Source of the DNA: Rossellomorea aquimaris
GTDB lineage: Bacteria; Bacillota; Bacilli; Bacillales; Bacillaceae_B
DNA length: 64,000 nt
Assembly (NCBI RefSeq): GCF_035590735.1
Contig: NZ_CP141595.1
Location: forward strand, 2,575,001-2,639,000
Direction of reading: 5' to 3'
Shown here: positions 1 through 8,245 of the stretch, piece by piece
Layout: the number at the start of each line of letters is the position of its first letter
Numbering within the stretch: the first letter of the stretch is position 1
Notes under the pieces: model-generated
The model's database searches: none
Told to the model about the DNA's origin: nothing
The model's input: the letters and a program-made list of their open reading frames with translations, nothing else
Program-made: the position numbers and the translations under genes

Positions 1-37
1 TTGAGTGACGTCCTCTGATGCCCTCAACCACTCCAGC

Positions 38-187
38 TTATTGGTCATCATCGTATTGTAATTCGTTGAAATGATCGATAACACCATGAACTGTATGGAG
101 TTTGAAGTGAATGAAAGCTTTTTTTTTCATAAAAATGACAATATAAATCAGTATGATCAATATGGAAATGAAGAAAGGAAGAGACAT
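38..187 (-). CDS. Small single-pass membrane protein (49 aa)
   Basis: A 49-codon reading frame starts at ATG 187 and stops with TAA at 38-40. A strong AAGGAGA ribosome binding site lies 5 to 6 bases upstream of the ATG. The first 20 residues are almost entirely hydrophobic (one membrane segment). They are followed by a lysine triplet and a hydrophilic tail ending in acidic residues, which predicts a cytoplasmic C-terminus. I do not recognise a family. The RBS and the hydrophobic-then-basic layout are the reasons for calling it a gene. The function is unknown. Confidence 0.55.
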   Translation of the reverse strand: MSLPFFISILIILIYIVIFMKKKAFIHFKLHTVHGVIDHFNELQYDDDQ

Positions 188-325
188 TGATTTCTCCTTA
201 GATTTTTCTTACTATCCTTGCCTTAATCGACTCATAACATAACCAAAATTGAAACAAGAGAGTTAGGAAGTTTGTATTAATTTTGCAAAGGGAAAAGAGT
301 ATAGGAGAAAGAAGGAGGTAATTTG

Positions 326-523
326 ATGAAACATGAATCTATCAATCCCAGTTATGCAAGAGGTGAAATAACAGAAGTCTTTGTTGATGGTTTGCAGCGA
401 GACTTATCACCTGAAGAAGAAAGACTTATCTCAGGATGGACCCAAACCTTTAATAAAAACGAACGTGCCACCATCATCAATCTTCTTAAAGAATTACTAA
501 ACAAACACAAAAGACATGACTAA
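326..523 (+). CDS. Small hypothetical protein (65 aa)
   Basis: The frame follows a GAAGGAGGT ribosome binding site at 311-319, and ATG 326 is better spaced than the TTG directly before it. The product is charged and soluble, with no membrane segment. The C-terminal half (FNKNERATIINLLKELLNK) looks like an amphipathic helix. A perfect Rho-independent terminator follows immediately, so the gene is probably monocistronic. No known domain was recognised. Confidence 0.65.
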   Translation: MKHESINPSYARGEITEVFVDGLQRDLSPEEERLISGWTQTFNKNERATIINLLKELLNKHKRHD

Positions 524-530
524 AACAAAA

Positions 531-573
531 AGAGAAAAGGCCAGCCTGGATTAAGGCTGGCCTTTTCTCTTTT
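531..573. terminator. Rho-independent terminator
   Basis: AGAGAAAAGGCCAGCC pairs perfectly with GGCTGGCCTTTTCTCT around an 8-nt loop and runs into TTTT. It ends the 326-523 gene. Because the arms are A-rich and T-rich it could also act for the small minus-strand gene at 590-703. Confidence 0.85.
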
Positions 574-589
574 AATAATAATGTTCCTC

Positions 590-703
590 TTACATATCAC
601 TTGTCAAATCTAGAAGTTTATCAATATCAATGCGATAGATTGGGCGATTTATATCCTCTTGTCCAAGTTCTACGGTATCTTCTAGTACATCATCAATGTT
701 CAT
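590..703 (-). CDS. Small acidic protein (37 aa)
   Basis: ATG 703 is preceded by GGGAGGT at 714-720, with a slightly long 10-nt spacing, and the frame ends with TAA at 590-592. The product is 37 residues, strongly acidic (many D and E) and without a membrane segment. No family was recognised. It converges on the terminator at 531-573. Evidence is limited to the RBS, an intact frame and gene-like spacing. Confidence 0.45.
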   Translation of the reverse strand: MNIDDVLEDTVELGQEDINRPIYRIDIDKLLDLTSDM

Positions 704-952
704 ACTTTTAAATACCTCCCAAGTTGTGTGTCTACTCTGCATGGCTACAAACCTTATGCAATCTTATCAAAGAATACGAAAGAAGGATTCCATTCATGGG
801 GGTACTTTTAAAATATTTTTTCACGTTGAATTGTAGGTAATAATCTGAAATTTGAATCAAATGGATCACTATGTTAATGTTAAACGACTATTGATTCTAC
901 TTAAATTGTAATAAATGGGTAGAATAGCTTTCTCCTTAAAGGAGGCATTTCT

Positions 953-1144
953 ATGAAACGATTTTCCATGCTTCACGTTCCTCAGGATTATAGGCATAGA
1001 GGGCGTCCAGCTGTTACCGTTCACGTTCTACCTGTTCATAAAGAATATTTTGCGATAGGTAAATCATTAAAAGGGAACGGTCGGGCTGCTAACAACAATG
1101 AAAAACTAGCCGCATATTATGCGTATCTAGATACTTTAAAATAA
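953..1144 (+). CDS. Small basic hypothetical protein (63 aa)
   Basis: An AAAGGAGG ribosome binding site sits 7 to 8 bases before ATG 953. The 63-residue product is basic, with HRGRPAVTVHVLPVHKEYF in its middle and an aromatic C-terminal helix. It has no signal peptide or membrane segment. No domain was recognised. The gene stands alone between the small genes and the minus-strand Nudix gene. Confidence 0.6.
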   Translation: MKRFSMLHVPQDYRHRGRPAVTVHVLPVHKEYFAIGKSLKGNGRAANNNEKLAAYYAYLDTLK

Positions 1145-1248
1145 ACGCTTCTCTCTATAGAATAATTCACTAAAAAGCCTCAAAGCACACTGACAGGGGC
1201 TGAATTACCCTGTTAAATTTCACATTGGAGAGATATCTTTACACGGGA

Positions 1249-1758
1249 CTATCCCTCTGGTGTGCAATATTTTTCTTTTTTGCAACGCTGCTCACCCTTG
1301 GCTATGTATAAATGTTGTTTATAATCATTCAGCATACACTGGTGGCTTCTCACAATAGTATGAGGTAATTCTTCTAGATTACAAAACTTTAGTTGAATGG
1401 ATTCAGAGTGTTCCGCTTTCATTTCTCCATCGTAATCATTTGTAAAGTAGACAGTGGTGACTACATAAAATTCGTCTCCATTTTCAGCTTTAATGTATTG
1501 ATCCGCACCAGAATACACGTTTAACAAATGTAACTTACCTAATGTCAGATTCGTTTCTTCCTTCACTTCTCTTCTCGCGGTCTCTTCCGTTGATTCTGCC
1601 AATTCCATTAATCCCCCAGGCAGTCCCCATGAACCATTTGGAAATCTCCGTTGTTGCAAAAGCACTTCCTTTCTCTCATTTAAAATAATGACTACCGATC
1701 CAACTAAAATGAGGGGGCGCGGTCCAACAATTTCTCTTAATTCTTCTATGTAACCCAT
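1249..1758 (-). CDS. Nudix hydrolase
   Basis: This is a 169-residue Nudix-fold hydrolase, expected to cleave a nucleoside diphosphate linked to another moiety in the cytoplasm with a divalent metal. The Nudix box spans residues 49-71: G49, E55, R63-E64 and E67-E68 are all present. The glycine usually found after the last glutamates is Asn70. The segment before the box (SWGLPGG) is typical of MutT/ADP-ribose pyrophosphatase-like members, so the exact substrate cannot be read from sequence. ATG 1758 has a GAGGAG site upstream. It lies 54 bp downstream of the VOC gene and may be cotranscribed with it. Confidence 0.85.
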   Translation of the reverse strand: MGYIEELREIVGPRPLILVGSVVIILNERKEVLLQQRRFPNGSWGLPGGLMELAESTEETARREVKEETNLTLGKLHLLNVYSGADQYIKAENGDEFYVVTTVYFTNDYDGEMKAEHSESIQLKFCNLEELPHTIVRSHQCMLNDYKQHLYIAKGEQRCKKEKYCTPEG

Positions 1759-1812
1759 TAATTAATCTCCTCACTGAATCTGCTAATGTAATGAAATGAA
1801 ACACAGACCGGA

Positions 1813-2157
1813 TTAGAACGTTATATACTGACAAGCCTCAAAACCATTTCCATCTAAATCCCAAAACTCAAAAAATGTAACCTCCCCATCCTCTTTTATC
1901 TCTCCAACCTTTACGTCCTTCTCCACAAGCTTTAACCGGGTTTCTTCCAGCGCATCAGAAAAGAGAATCGGCTTGACGGATGAGGGACGGACCTCTCCCT
2001 CTTGAACGGTTAGAGTAGAGTCTCCTTGACCTATTTGAAACACAACATACGTTCCCGAATCAAAAACTTGCTCAAACTCCAACACCTCTACATACCATTG
2101 AGTAGACTTTTTCAAATCATTTACACACATATGTACTGTATCCACTTTAGAAAACAA
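1813..2157 (-). CDS. VOC family (glyoxalase/bleomycin-resistance fold) protein
   Basis: The product is 114 residues. It opens with VDTVHMCVNDLKKSTQWY and ends with FFEFWDLDGNGFEACQY, the paired beta-alpha-beta-beta-beta pattern of vicinal oxygen chelate proteins. His10 and the Glu near the C-terminus are candidate metal ligands. The start is TTG 2157 behind AAGGAGG, since no ATG fits. Substrate unknown: family members include glyoxalases, dioxygenases and antibiotic-binding proteins. Confidence 0.8.
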   Translation of the reverse strand: MFSKVDTVHMCVNDLKKSTQWYVEVLEFEQVFDSGTYVVFQIGQGDSTLTVQEGEVRPSSVKPILFSDALEETRLKLVEKDVKVGEIKEDGEVTFFEFWDLDGNGFEACQYITF

Positions 2158-2179
2158 TGAAATAACTCCTCCTTCATCT

Positions 2180-2545
2180 CTAGTTTTTTAATAATGTTAA
2201 GTGCCCGACAATCTCTTTTCCTTCAAACTTTTCCATGGGCGGAAGTGCCACTACTGTTAAAGATCCCTCTTTAATTTCAGTTAACCCGCTATCATGAATA
2301 CTGAAATATCCATCACCCTCTAATTTCTCCAGCTCACCGGCTTTTCCCTTTAGAACAATTTTTTTCATTCCTGTTTGCACCCATTCTACAAAGTCTGCCT
2401 GTCGATTTTGAAAAGGTGAATCAGGTGACATCATCGTCAGCGTACTAAGAGTAGCTGCATGTGCCACTTGCGCTGCCGTTTTCCCCTTTGACATATTCAG
2501 TTCCTTATTAACAATAAAATATTGAACGAGATCACGCTTATTCAT
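2180..2545 (-). CDS. Pth2-type peptidyl-tRNA hydrolase family protein
   Basis: The protein is about 121 residues and carries the Pth2 signature: VQYFIVNKELNMSKGKTAAQ followed by VAHAA near the N-terminus. The archaeal/eukaryotic-type hydrolase recycles peptidyl-tRNA. In Bacillaceae such proteins occur alongside the bacterial Pth, so the role here may be accessory. The conserved Lys and Asp region is intact. An in-frame TTG exists at 2557, but ATG 2545 fits better with the upstream GGGG purine run. It lies 22 bp upstream of the VOC gene, on the same strand. Confidence 0.75.
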   Translation of the reverse strand: MNKRDLVQYFIVNKELNMSKGKTAAQVAHAATLSTLTMMSPDSPFQNRQADFVEWVQTGMKKIVLKGKAGELEKLEGDGYFSIHDSGLTEIKEGSLTVVALPPMEKFEGKEIVGHLTLLKN

Positions 2546-2624
2546 TCGTCTAATCAACCCCTTTTATCATTTAATACTTGTTATTGTTATTTTACCATGC
2601 GAAAGGAATGTATCTCAGTAATAC

Positions 2625-2954
2625 TTACTTCCTTCTTAATTTCACATAATTATTTACAACTGAAACTATTTTGACCTTCTCTCCTATTTTAAAATCTAAG
2701 TATTGATCACAATCCAGCTTATAGGTTTGACCATTATCAAATTTCATAGAGCATGACGGATCGCTGCTGTTTTCATCTATAATCTCCCCTGATTTAATAC
2801 CTTCCGCACCTTTTTTATCATTCGCCGGAAAATACTTTTCCTCAATCATTACCCAATCTTCCTGGCTGATAACCACCAGCTTCAGAATAAAGAGCCCCAC
2901 CAGAAGAACAAGCAACATACTAAGTATCACAAATTTCGCCCGTAAGCCCATCAT
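2625..2954 (-). CDS. Membrane-anchored hypothetical protein
   Basis: The frame opens further upstream (3017), but AAAGGG six bases before ATG 2954 supports the shorter form of about 109 residues. It has one N-terminal hydrophobic segment (ILSMLLVLLVGLFILKLVVI). A predicted extracytoplasmic domain follows, with two cysteines (DPSCSMKF and KLDCDQY) that could form a disulphide. The last residues (GEKVKIVSVVNNYVKL) look like small OB/SH3-type strands. No family was recognised. Confidence 0.55.
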   Translation of the reverse strand: MMGLRAKFVILSMLLVLLVGLFILKLVVISQEDWVMIEEKYFPANDKKGAEGIKSGEIIDENSSDPSCSMKFDNGQTYKLDCDQYLDFKIGEKVKIVSVVNNYVKLRRK

Positions 2955-3053
2955 GTACATCCCTTTCCTTCCATATAAAATCAACAAATGATTATATGTA
3001 AGAAACCTGAAATACATTCGATTATTTTGAATTGTGGATTATTTCTCCCCCAC

Positions 3054-3082
3054 TTGCATAAATTCAAAAATGTATTTACAAT
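3054..3082 (+). promoter_or_regulatory. SigmaA promoter of the tetR-SMR operon
   Basis: TTGCAT (3054-3059) and TACAAT (3077-3082) are separated by exactly 17 bp. This gives a predicted start near 3089, inside the inverted repeat at 3085-3102. Confidence 0.75.
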
Positions 3083-3084
3083 GA

Positions 3085-3102
3085 AACTAACGACCGTTAG
3101 TT
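3085..3102. promoter_or_regulatory. Probable TetR-family operator
   Basis: AACTAACG and CGTTAGTT form perfect 8-bp arms around a 2-bp centre (AC). The palindrome lies directly downstream of the -10 box, over the predicted start. It is followed by further TTAG repeats. This is the usual place for autoregulation by the TetR protein encoded next. Confidence 0.75.
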
Positions 3103-3126
3103 AGTTAGCGAAAGAGGTGAATAAAC

Positions 3127-3723
3127 ATGAAAAATGACAACAAACAACTCATTAAAGATGTCGCATTGGATTTATTCGGCCAAAAAGGGTACGAGGATAC
3201 CTCATTAACGGAAATTGCAACCGCGGTGGGTATCAAAAAGCCATCCATTTACAACCATTTCCGAAGCAAAGAGGATTTATTTATTGAAGTGATTGAGGAT
3301 TTAAGTGTGTCTGAAGTGATGGCCTATAAGAGGGCCGAGGAAAAAATGAATCTTAATGAGCCACTAAGGAATATACGAATACTCTTTGAATTATTTTGTC
3401 ACAGATTAATGACAACAAAAGAAGCTCTGCTATGGAAGAGGGTGACATTCTTTCCTCCAGAGACTTTTAAAGATCTTATTCAAAAACAATTCATTCAGTT
3501 TGAAATGGTTACAACAGCGATTTTGGTATCAATTTACCAAGAAGGAATAAAACACCAACTGTTTAGTGAAATCGAGGAGGATGAATTTATTGCCTCCTTT
3601 TTATGTTTAGTTGATGGTGTGTTTTTAGAACATCACTATTACACAGAAGAAATTTTCAGGCAACGAATTGAATCGGCTTGGAAGGTTTATGAATTAGGTA
3701 TATCATTTCGTAAAGGAGAGTAG
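3127..3723 (+). CDS. TetR/AcrR family transcriptional regulator
   Basis: A 198-residue protein with an N-terminal TetR helix-turn-helix at about residues 10-55 (DLFGQKGYEDTSLTEIATAV then KKPSIYNHFRSKEDL), followed by an all-helical ligand-binding domain. It is the first gene of an operon with two SMR efflux subunits; the gap to the next gene is only 4 bp. A palindromic operator covers its own promoter. The inference is a ligand-released repressor of the downstream pump. RBS AGAGGTG precedes ATG 3127. Confidence 0.9.
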   Translation: MKNDNKQLIKDVALDLFGQKGYEDTSLTEIATAVGIKKPSIYNHFRSKEDLFIEVIEDLSVSEVMAYKRAEEKMNLNEPLRNIRILFELFCHRLMTTKEALLWKRVTFFPPETFKDLIQKQFIQFEMVTTAILVSIYQEGIKHQLFSEIEEDEFIASFLCLVDGVFLEHHYYTEEIFRQRIESAWKVYELGISFRKGE

Positions 3724-3727
3724 CATC

Positions 3728-4072
3728 ATGGGTTGGATATACGTTATTATTGGTGGAATTTTGGAGATTGGCTGGGCTACTGGGCTATCCCTTTCAAAGG
3801 GGTTTACAAAACCTGTCCCAAGTATTATCACGGCTCTCCTCATATTGGTAAGTTTTTATTTTTTCTCTAATTCCATGAGATTATTGCCTATCGGGACTGC
3901 TTATGCTGTCTTCACCGGAATCGGAGCCGCAGGCACTGCTGTTGTGGGAATGGTATTTCTAAATGAGGGGATTAGCGCGTTGAAAGTCGCTTTTATCACA
4001 CTACTCATTTTCGGGGTGATCGGCCTCAAAATGAGTGATAAAGAGGAACAAGATACAAGGAGGTCCTATTAA
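3728..4072 (+). CDS. Small multidrug resistance (SMR) efflux subunit 1
   Basis: A 114-residue protein with four membrane helices of the SMR type. It carries the essential membrane glutamate in helix 1 (GGILEIGWA, Glu13) and the helix-3 packing motif (TAYAVFTGIGAAGT). A short charged tail follows helix 4. It is paired with a second SMR gene that overlaps by one base, an arrangement like YkkCD or EbrAB, which work as heterodimers in opposite topology exporting cationic drugs or guanidinium-like compounds with proton exchange. Substrate not readable. RBS AAAGGAG precedes ATG 3728. Confidence 0.9.
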   Translation: MGWIYVIIGGILEIGWATGLSLSKGFTKPVPSIITALLILVSFYFFSNSMRLLPIGTAYAVFTGIGAAGTAVVGMVFLNEGISALKVAFITLLIFGVIGLKMSDKEEQDTRRSY

Positions 4073-4386
4073 TGGCGTGGATATTTCTCATTTTTGCCGG
4101 GTTCTCTGAAGTTGTGATGGTAACATTTATGAAGCTTTCTGAAGGATACAAGAAGCTTGCTCCTTCCATCGTTAGCTTCGCAGCAGGAGGAATAAGCTTC
4201 TATTTATTGTCCCTCTCTCTACTTGATATCCCAGTTAGTACCGGGTATGGAATCTGGACCGGGATAGGGTCTGCAGGAGCTGTCATCATCGGGATGATCT
4301 TTTTCAGGGAAACAAAGGATTTAAAGAGATTATTTTTTATTAGTTGCATTATAGGAAGTATTATTGGTTTAAAGATCGTTTCATAA
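4072..4386 (+). CDS. Small multidrug resistance (SMR) efflux subunit 2
   Basis: A 104-residue four-helix SMR protein with Glu13 in helix 1 (AGFSEVVMV) and the GYGIWTGIGSAGA motif in helix 3. The C-terminal part (DLKRLFFISCIIGSIIGLKI) resembles YkkD of B. subtilis. The start overlaps the stop of subunit 1 (TAATG), so translation is coupled. It lacks the charged C-terminal tail of its partner, as expected for the second member of a heterodimeric pair. A terminator follows directly. Confidence 0.9.
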   Translation: MAWIFLIFAGFSEVVMVTFMKLSEGYKKLAPSIVSFAAGGISFYLLSLSLLDIPVSTGYGIWTGIGSAGAVIIGMIFFRETKDLKRLFFISCIIGSIIGLKIVS

Positions 4387-4395
4387 ATGCAATAA

Positions 4396-4435
4396 GAATG
4401 TCCGGCCATAGAATATTAAAGGCTGGACATTTTTG
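4396..4435 (+). terminator. Rho-independent terminator of the SMR operon
   Basis: AATGTCCGGCC pairs with GGCTGGACATT (one G-T wobble) and is followed by TTTT. It closes the tetR-SMR-SMR operon. Confidence 0.85.
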
Positions 4436-4456
4436 ATAATTTATATAAAATACATA

Positions 4457-5563
4457 TTAATTAATAATCCCATGACCCACGATATCCACTTTTATAGTCG
4501 GAACAATGGTAATGGTGGGGTATGTTTCTGCCCAATCTATTTTTTCCCATGTTTTTGGATGATAAGCAATCAATTCTCTGCCAATTCCAAATAGATCTGA
4601 GTTGGCAAGTTGAATTTTTTCAATCATTTTTTTTGCATCTTCAGTTAAATCCTTTGAGATTTCTTTATTTAGTTTTTTGAGTTTACTCTTGTCAGTCAAT
4701 TTGTCCTTAGGATACTCTACGATTGAAATATCCATCTTTACATCGATTTCCACCTGAATGTTTTCTGGTGTGTCCGAGACAATTTTAAGCTTTGATTTAG
4801 ATTTAGAAACATTGTACGTAATATAATTGTCAATGTTCATTTTATTATCACTGTCTATTTTTGAAACGAATCGTGTTCGCTTTGCCTTCTGATCGTTCAT
4901 AAGTAGATATAAAGATGATTCTTTAAAGGATAAGGTACCCGTTAGTGAATTCTTGTGAAAAATTCCTGTTCCATCTAATACAACTTCTCCATCTTTCATT
5001 TTAATGAGAGGAAGAGCGAAATCCTTTCCTTCATCAAACATTACTGTACAAACCGTTTGTAAATTCTGTTTAGGAATTCCTGTAGAGACTTCCGCACTTG
5101 TAAGTAATTCAATAATGAATTCTGATATCAACACATTTTTCTCACTCAATTTAGTGAGGATGTCTCCCGCATTTCCATCCACCACGGCCAATTTAGCAGA
5201 AATGGAGCTATTGGGATCACGGTAAAAAATATCTAAAAATTTATAAATATCTTTCTTAGCTAATTCTTCCCCCAATAAGAACACGCGGTTTTTTGAGGGT
5301 TCAAATACTCCGGAAATTTTCCTATCCATGCTCATTCTTGTTTCACGAATCGTTTGCCCTTCACCTTGTACCACCACATTAGTAGGGGTTCGATCCTTAA
5401 AGTCACGAATGATGGCAGTCGCTCTAATGGTATCCTCATCAACCATGTCAAAGGAAGAGGAAAAAACGAGCCTCCCGTTTTTCAGTAACCGTTGATCCCA
5501 ACACCCTGCCAAAGAAAGGTTAATGATAAGTAGAACTAATCCTATAATGCACTTTTTCCTCAT
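4457..5563 (-). CDS. gerC: Spore germination protein GerC (Ger(x)C lipoprotein)
   Basis: The 368-residue product begins with a lipoprotein signal ending in the lipobox LAGC (Cys21), giving a lipid-anchored protein on the outer face of the spore inner membrane. The body matches the GerAC/GerKC family, with its early CWDQRLLKNGR region and the late IVEYPKDKL and TKKMIEK-like helical part. It is the C subunit of a nutrient germinant receptor. It overlaps the B subunit gene by 4 bp (ATGA) and is last in the operon. The paralogue group (GerA, GerB, GerK) cannot be assigned by eye. Confidence 0.93.
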   Translation of the reverse strand: MRKKCIIGLVLLIINLSLAGCWDQRLLKNGRLVFSSSFDMVDEDTIRATAIIRDFKDRTPTNVVVQGEGQTIRETRMSMDRKISGVFEPSKNRVFLLGEELAKKDIYKFLDIFYRDPNSSISAKLAVVDGNAGDILTKLSEKNVLISEFIIELLTSAEVSTGIPKQNLQTVCTVMFDEGKDFALPLIKMKDGEVVLDGTGIFHKNSLTGTLSFKESSLYLLMNDQKAKRTRFVSKIDSDNKMNIDNYITYNVSKSKSKLKIVSDTPENIQVEIDVKMDISIVEYPKDKLTDKSKLKKLNKEISKDLTEDAKKMIEKIQLANSDLFGIGRELIAYHPKTWEKIDWAETYPTITIVPTIKVDIVGHGIIN

Positions 5564-6663
5564 GCGTTCTCCCCTCTTTCCTTTTTCTTGAAAATAAAAG
5601 AGATTCCTAATAAAAGAAATGGAATGACAAGTATGAATAGATAGGATGTATTAATCACCCATTTGTTGTACAACTCCATTTCTGATTCTTTATTGGGAAT
5701 TAAGGCAATGATAAAAGATAAACTGCCAAAGAAAATTGTAATGACGGAACGTTTGATTCGTTTAAAAGTATGGACGATTCCCTCAGTTGATAAAAAAAGG
5801 TAGCTGGTTAATGAAGTTATAACACTTACCACCCAAAGGGAAACAAAAACCAAATCGATTCTCTCTACAATTTGCAAATACAGGGATTTCACATAATAAA
5901 GTACCGGCTGAGGTATAATGACTAATTCTTCAGGACTGAACGTTATAAGACTGACAATGGTGAGAAAAGCATAGAGCAATGTCACAAAAAGATTGGCCAT
6001 TGAAGCTGAGAATAAAACGGATCGTTTCCCATTATGCTGAAAATAAGGAAAAAGAAACAAAAGTAATTCAAATCCAAGCATGGAAAAATATGCTTCTTTT
6101 ATCCCTTTAAGAATATTGGTTCCACCTGAGTGCCCAATTGGAAGTAAATACCTCCAATCAACAGGGTAAATGATCAATACAACGATAGATATGAAGATCA
6201 GAAAGAAAATCAACCCCGAAACAACAACATAAACATTGCAGATGTCAGATAATAATTCCCTTCCTAAATAAACAGCAGTTCCCATCAAAAGAAGCATAAT
6301 GATCCACTTGGGGGTAAGTGTCAGCACCCACGTTTTGATGATGGCAGTTGAATACATCAAAATAAGGCCGGTTACAAGCACTCCATAAAAAACATAAGAA
6401 ACATTTATGAATGTTCCCCCTGCTTTTCCAACCAATTGTATGGAGTATTGGAAAAGGGATTTAGCAGGGAATCTTCTGCCCAAGACCCAAAAAATCGTTA
6501 TAAGTAATTGAACAACAATACCAGCCAGCAATACTGAAATCCAAGCATCACCTTTGGAAATGGAAAATACGTTGAATGGAAGGCCAAGAACCCCTACTCC
6601 AATTTGTGTTTGAACAATGAATAACATCAATTGTATGGAGGTAAGATTAGTCTGATTCTTCAT
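5560..6663 (-). CDS. gerB: Spore germination permease GerB (GerAB/APC superfamily)
   Basis: A 367-residue integral membrane protein with about ten helices and the opening QLMLFIVQTQIGVGVLGLPF, characteristic of the GerAB endospore germination permeases in the amino acid-polyamine-organocation superfamily. It forms the germinant-binding membrane subunit of the receptor. It overlaps gerA upstream by 17 bp and gerC downstream by 4 bp, so the three are translationally coupled. Germinant specificity cannot be read here. Confidence 0.93.
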   Translation of the reverse strand: MKNQTNLTSIQLMLFIVQTQIGVGVLGLPFNVFSISKGDAWISVLLAGIVVQLLITIFWVLGRRFPAKSLFQYSIQLVGKAGGTFINVSYVFYGVLVTGLILMYSTAIIKTWVLTLTPKWIIMLLLMGTAVYLGRELLSDICNVYVVVSGLIFFLIFISIVVLIIYPVDWRYLLPIGHSGGTNILKGIKEAYFSMLGFELLLFLFPYFQHNGKRSVLFSASMANLFVTLLYAFLTIVSLITFSPEELVIIPQPVLYYVKSLYLQIVERIDLVFVSLWVVSVITSLTSYLFLSTEGIVHTFKRIKRSVITIFFGSLSFIIALIPNKESEMELYNKWVINTSYLFILVIPFLLLGISFIFKKKERGENA

Positions 6664-8170
6664 TTTTTTTCCATCCTCGAGGATCCGTCGTTTTCCACTT
6701 ATACTGTGGCTTCAAATCCTTTGGTCTTTCTTTCATCAGCCAAATGGGTACACGAATAAAGGTGTCTTTTAGCGACTTAAAATCCAAAGGTGCAACGGGA
6801 TATAAATAGTATTGGCCTAATGATTTAAGCGTCGACATATGGATTAACAGCAACATCAACCCGATTACTATTCCCAGAACCCCAAATAAAGCAGCAAAAA
6901 TCATGAGAGGAAAACCTAAGATCCTTACCGATGTGCTCAATTCATTTGATGGAATAACGAAGGAAGAAATAGCAGTAATCGCTACGACAATTACCATCGT
7001 ATTCGAAACGAGATTCGCTTCTACAACAGCTGTTCCAATTACCAGACCTCCTACCACCCCAATAGTTTGAGCTATGGGATTGGGTAGTCGAATGGCTGCT
7101 TCCCGGAGCAATTCCAATGTTAACTGCATAATGGCCGCTTCAATCAATGGAGGGAAAGGTACATACTCCAGGGAGCTTTTAATCGAAAATATTATTTCTA
7201 CCGGTATAATTTCATAATTGTAGGAAATGACAGCTATATAAAAAGCAGGTAAACATAGTGTTGCAATAAAACTGATTAATCTAATGAATCTTACAAATGA
7301 ACCTATAAATGCCCGGTTATTATAGTCCTCTGATGTTTGAAAGAAAGAGAAGAAATTCACTGGTAAGAGTAAAACTGTAGGGCTTCCTTCCATTAGTAGT
7401 GCTATTCGGCCCTCCATTAGATTACCCGCTACCCGATCCGGTCGTTCCGTATTTAAAAACTGCGGAAATGGAGAATACGAATTATCTTCTAAAAATTCCT
7501 CAAAATATCCAGGTGATTGAATCGCATCTGCTTGAACATAATTAATCCGGTCCTCAATCGTTTTCAACAATTCTGGATTTGTTAAATGCGATAAATAAAC
7601 TAAAGCGTATTTTGTTCTTGTCGTTTCTCCTATACTGGAATATTTTACAGTCAGTTTTGGACTTGAAACTCTCTCTCTTATAAGATGCACATTTTCTGTG
7701 ATATTTTCACTGAATCCTTGATGCGACCCTCTAATCACTTTTTCATTTACTGGTTCGAAACGATTAGTAAGAATTCTTGGCATACAAATTAAGGTCAGGA
7801 TTTCACTGTCTTCCGTTAGTAAAAGGCAGTGTCCATCCACCATTGCGCTGAGGGCCTCGTCTAAATACAATGTTTCTTTGATGCTATTACTACTTACGAC
7901 ATCACGTATATCACCGGAGCCTTTTTCTAATATGGGTTGGATAATATACGTCTGTAAGCTCCTATTATCAATGACTGAATCAATAAACATAATGGTCATT
8001 ATTTTACTGTTAAAGGTTAATTCTCTTATTTTTAAATCATCTGTATTAAATAGACCGTTACGAAAATAAGAGATTTTCTCTTCTAGAGTGAGAAATTCAG
8101 GCACAACTTCTTCTTTATCTGAAAGCAACTGCTTTGGTATTCTTCTATTCCTTTTATTAAACGAACTCAT
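6647..8170 (-). CDS. gerA: Spore germination protein GerA (GerAA/GerKA family)
   Basis: The frame extends to 8212, but ATG 8170 has the well-placed GAAGGTG ribosome binding site, giving about 507 residues. It has a soluble N-terminal domain (to about residue 280) and a C-terminal part with about five membrane segments, including PFPPLIEAAIMQLTLELLRE and PNPIAQTIGVVGGLVIGTA, both hallmarks of GerA proteins. It is the first gene of gerA-gerB-gerC. Such operons are normally expressed in the forespore under sigmaG; I could not identify a convincing sigmaG promoter. Confidence 0.93.
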   Translation of the reverse strand: MSSFNKRNRRIPKQLLSDKEEVVPEFLTLEEKISYFRNGLFNTDDLKIRELTFNSKIMTIMFIDSVIDNRSLQTYIIQPILEKGSGDIRDVVSSNSIKETLYLDEALSAMVDGHCLLLTEDSEILTLICMPRILTNRFEPVNEKVIRGSHQGFSENITENVHLIRERVSSPKLTVKYSSIGETTRTKYALVYLSHLTNPELLKTIEDRINYVQADAIQSPGYFEEFLEDNSYSPFPQFLNTERPDRVAGNLMEGRIALLMEGSPTVLLLPVNFFSFFQTSEDYNNRAFIGSFVRFIRLISFIATLCLPAFYIAVISYNYEIIPVEIIFSIKSSLEYVPFPPLIEAAIMQLTLELLREAAIRLPNPIAQTIGVVGGLVIGTAVVEANLVSNTMVIVVAITAISSFVIPSNELSTSVRILGFPLMIFAALFGVLGIVIGLMLLLIHMSTLKSLGQYYLYPVAPLDFKSLKDTFIRVPIWLMKERPKDLKPQYKWKTTDPRGWKKNEESD

Positions 8171-8172
8171 AT

Positions 8173-8223
8173 TAGCACCTTCAGTAAGAATCTTTTTTTC
8201 TATGCTTCCCAAAGAAGGTGCTA
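8173..8223. repeat. Inverted repeat covering the gerA ribosome binding site
   Basis: TAGCACCTTC (8173-8182) and GAAGGTGCTA (8214-8223) are perfect 10-bp complements separated by 31 bp. The gerA Shine-Dalgarno (GAAGGTG on the minus strand) is within the proximal arm, so a transcript that includes both arms would have its RBS paired. Confidence 0.7.
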
Positions 8224-8245
8224 TTATGCATATCCAAGGTTCCTG

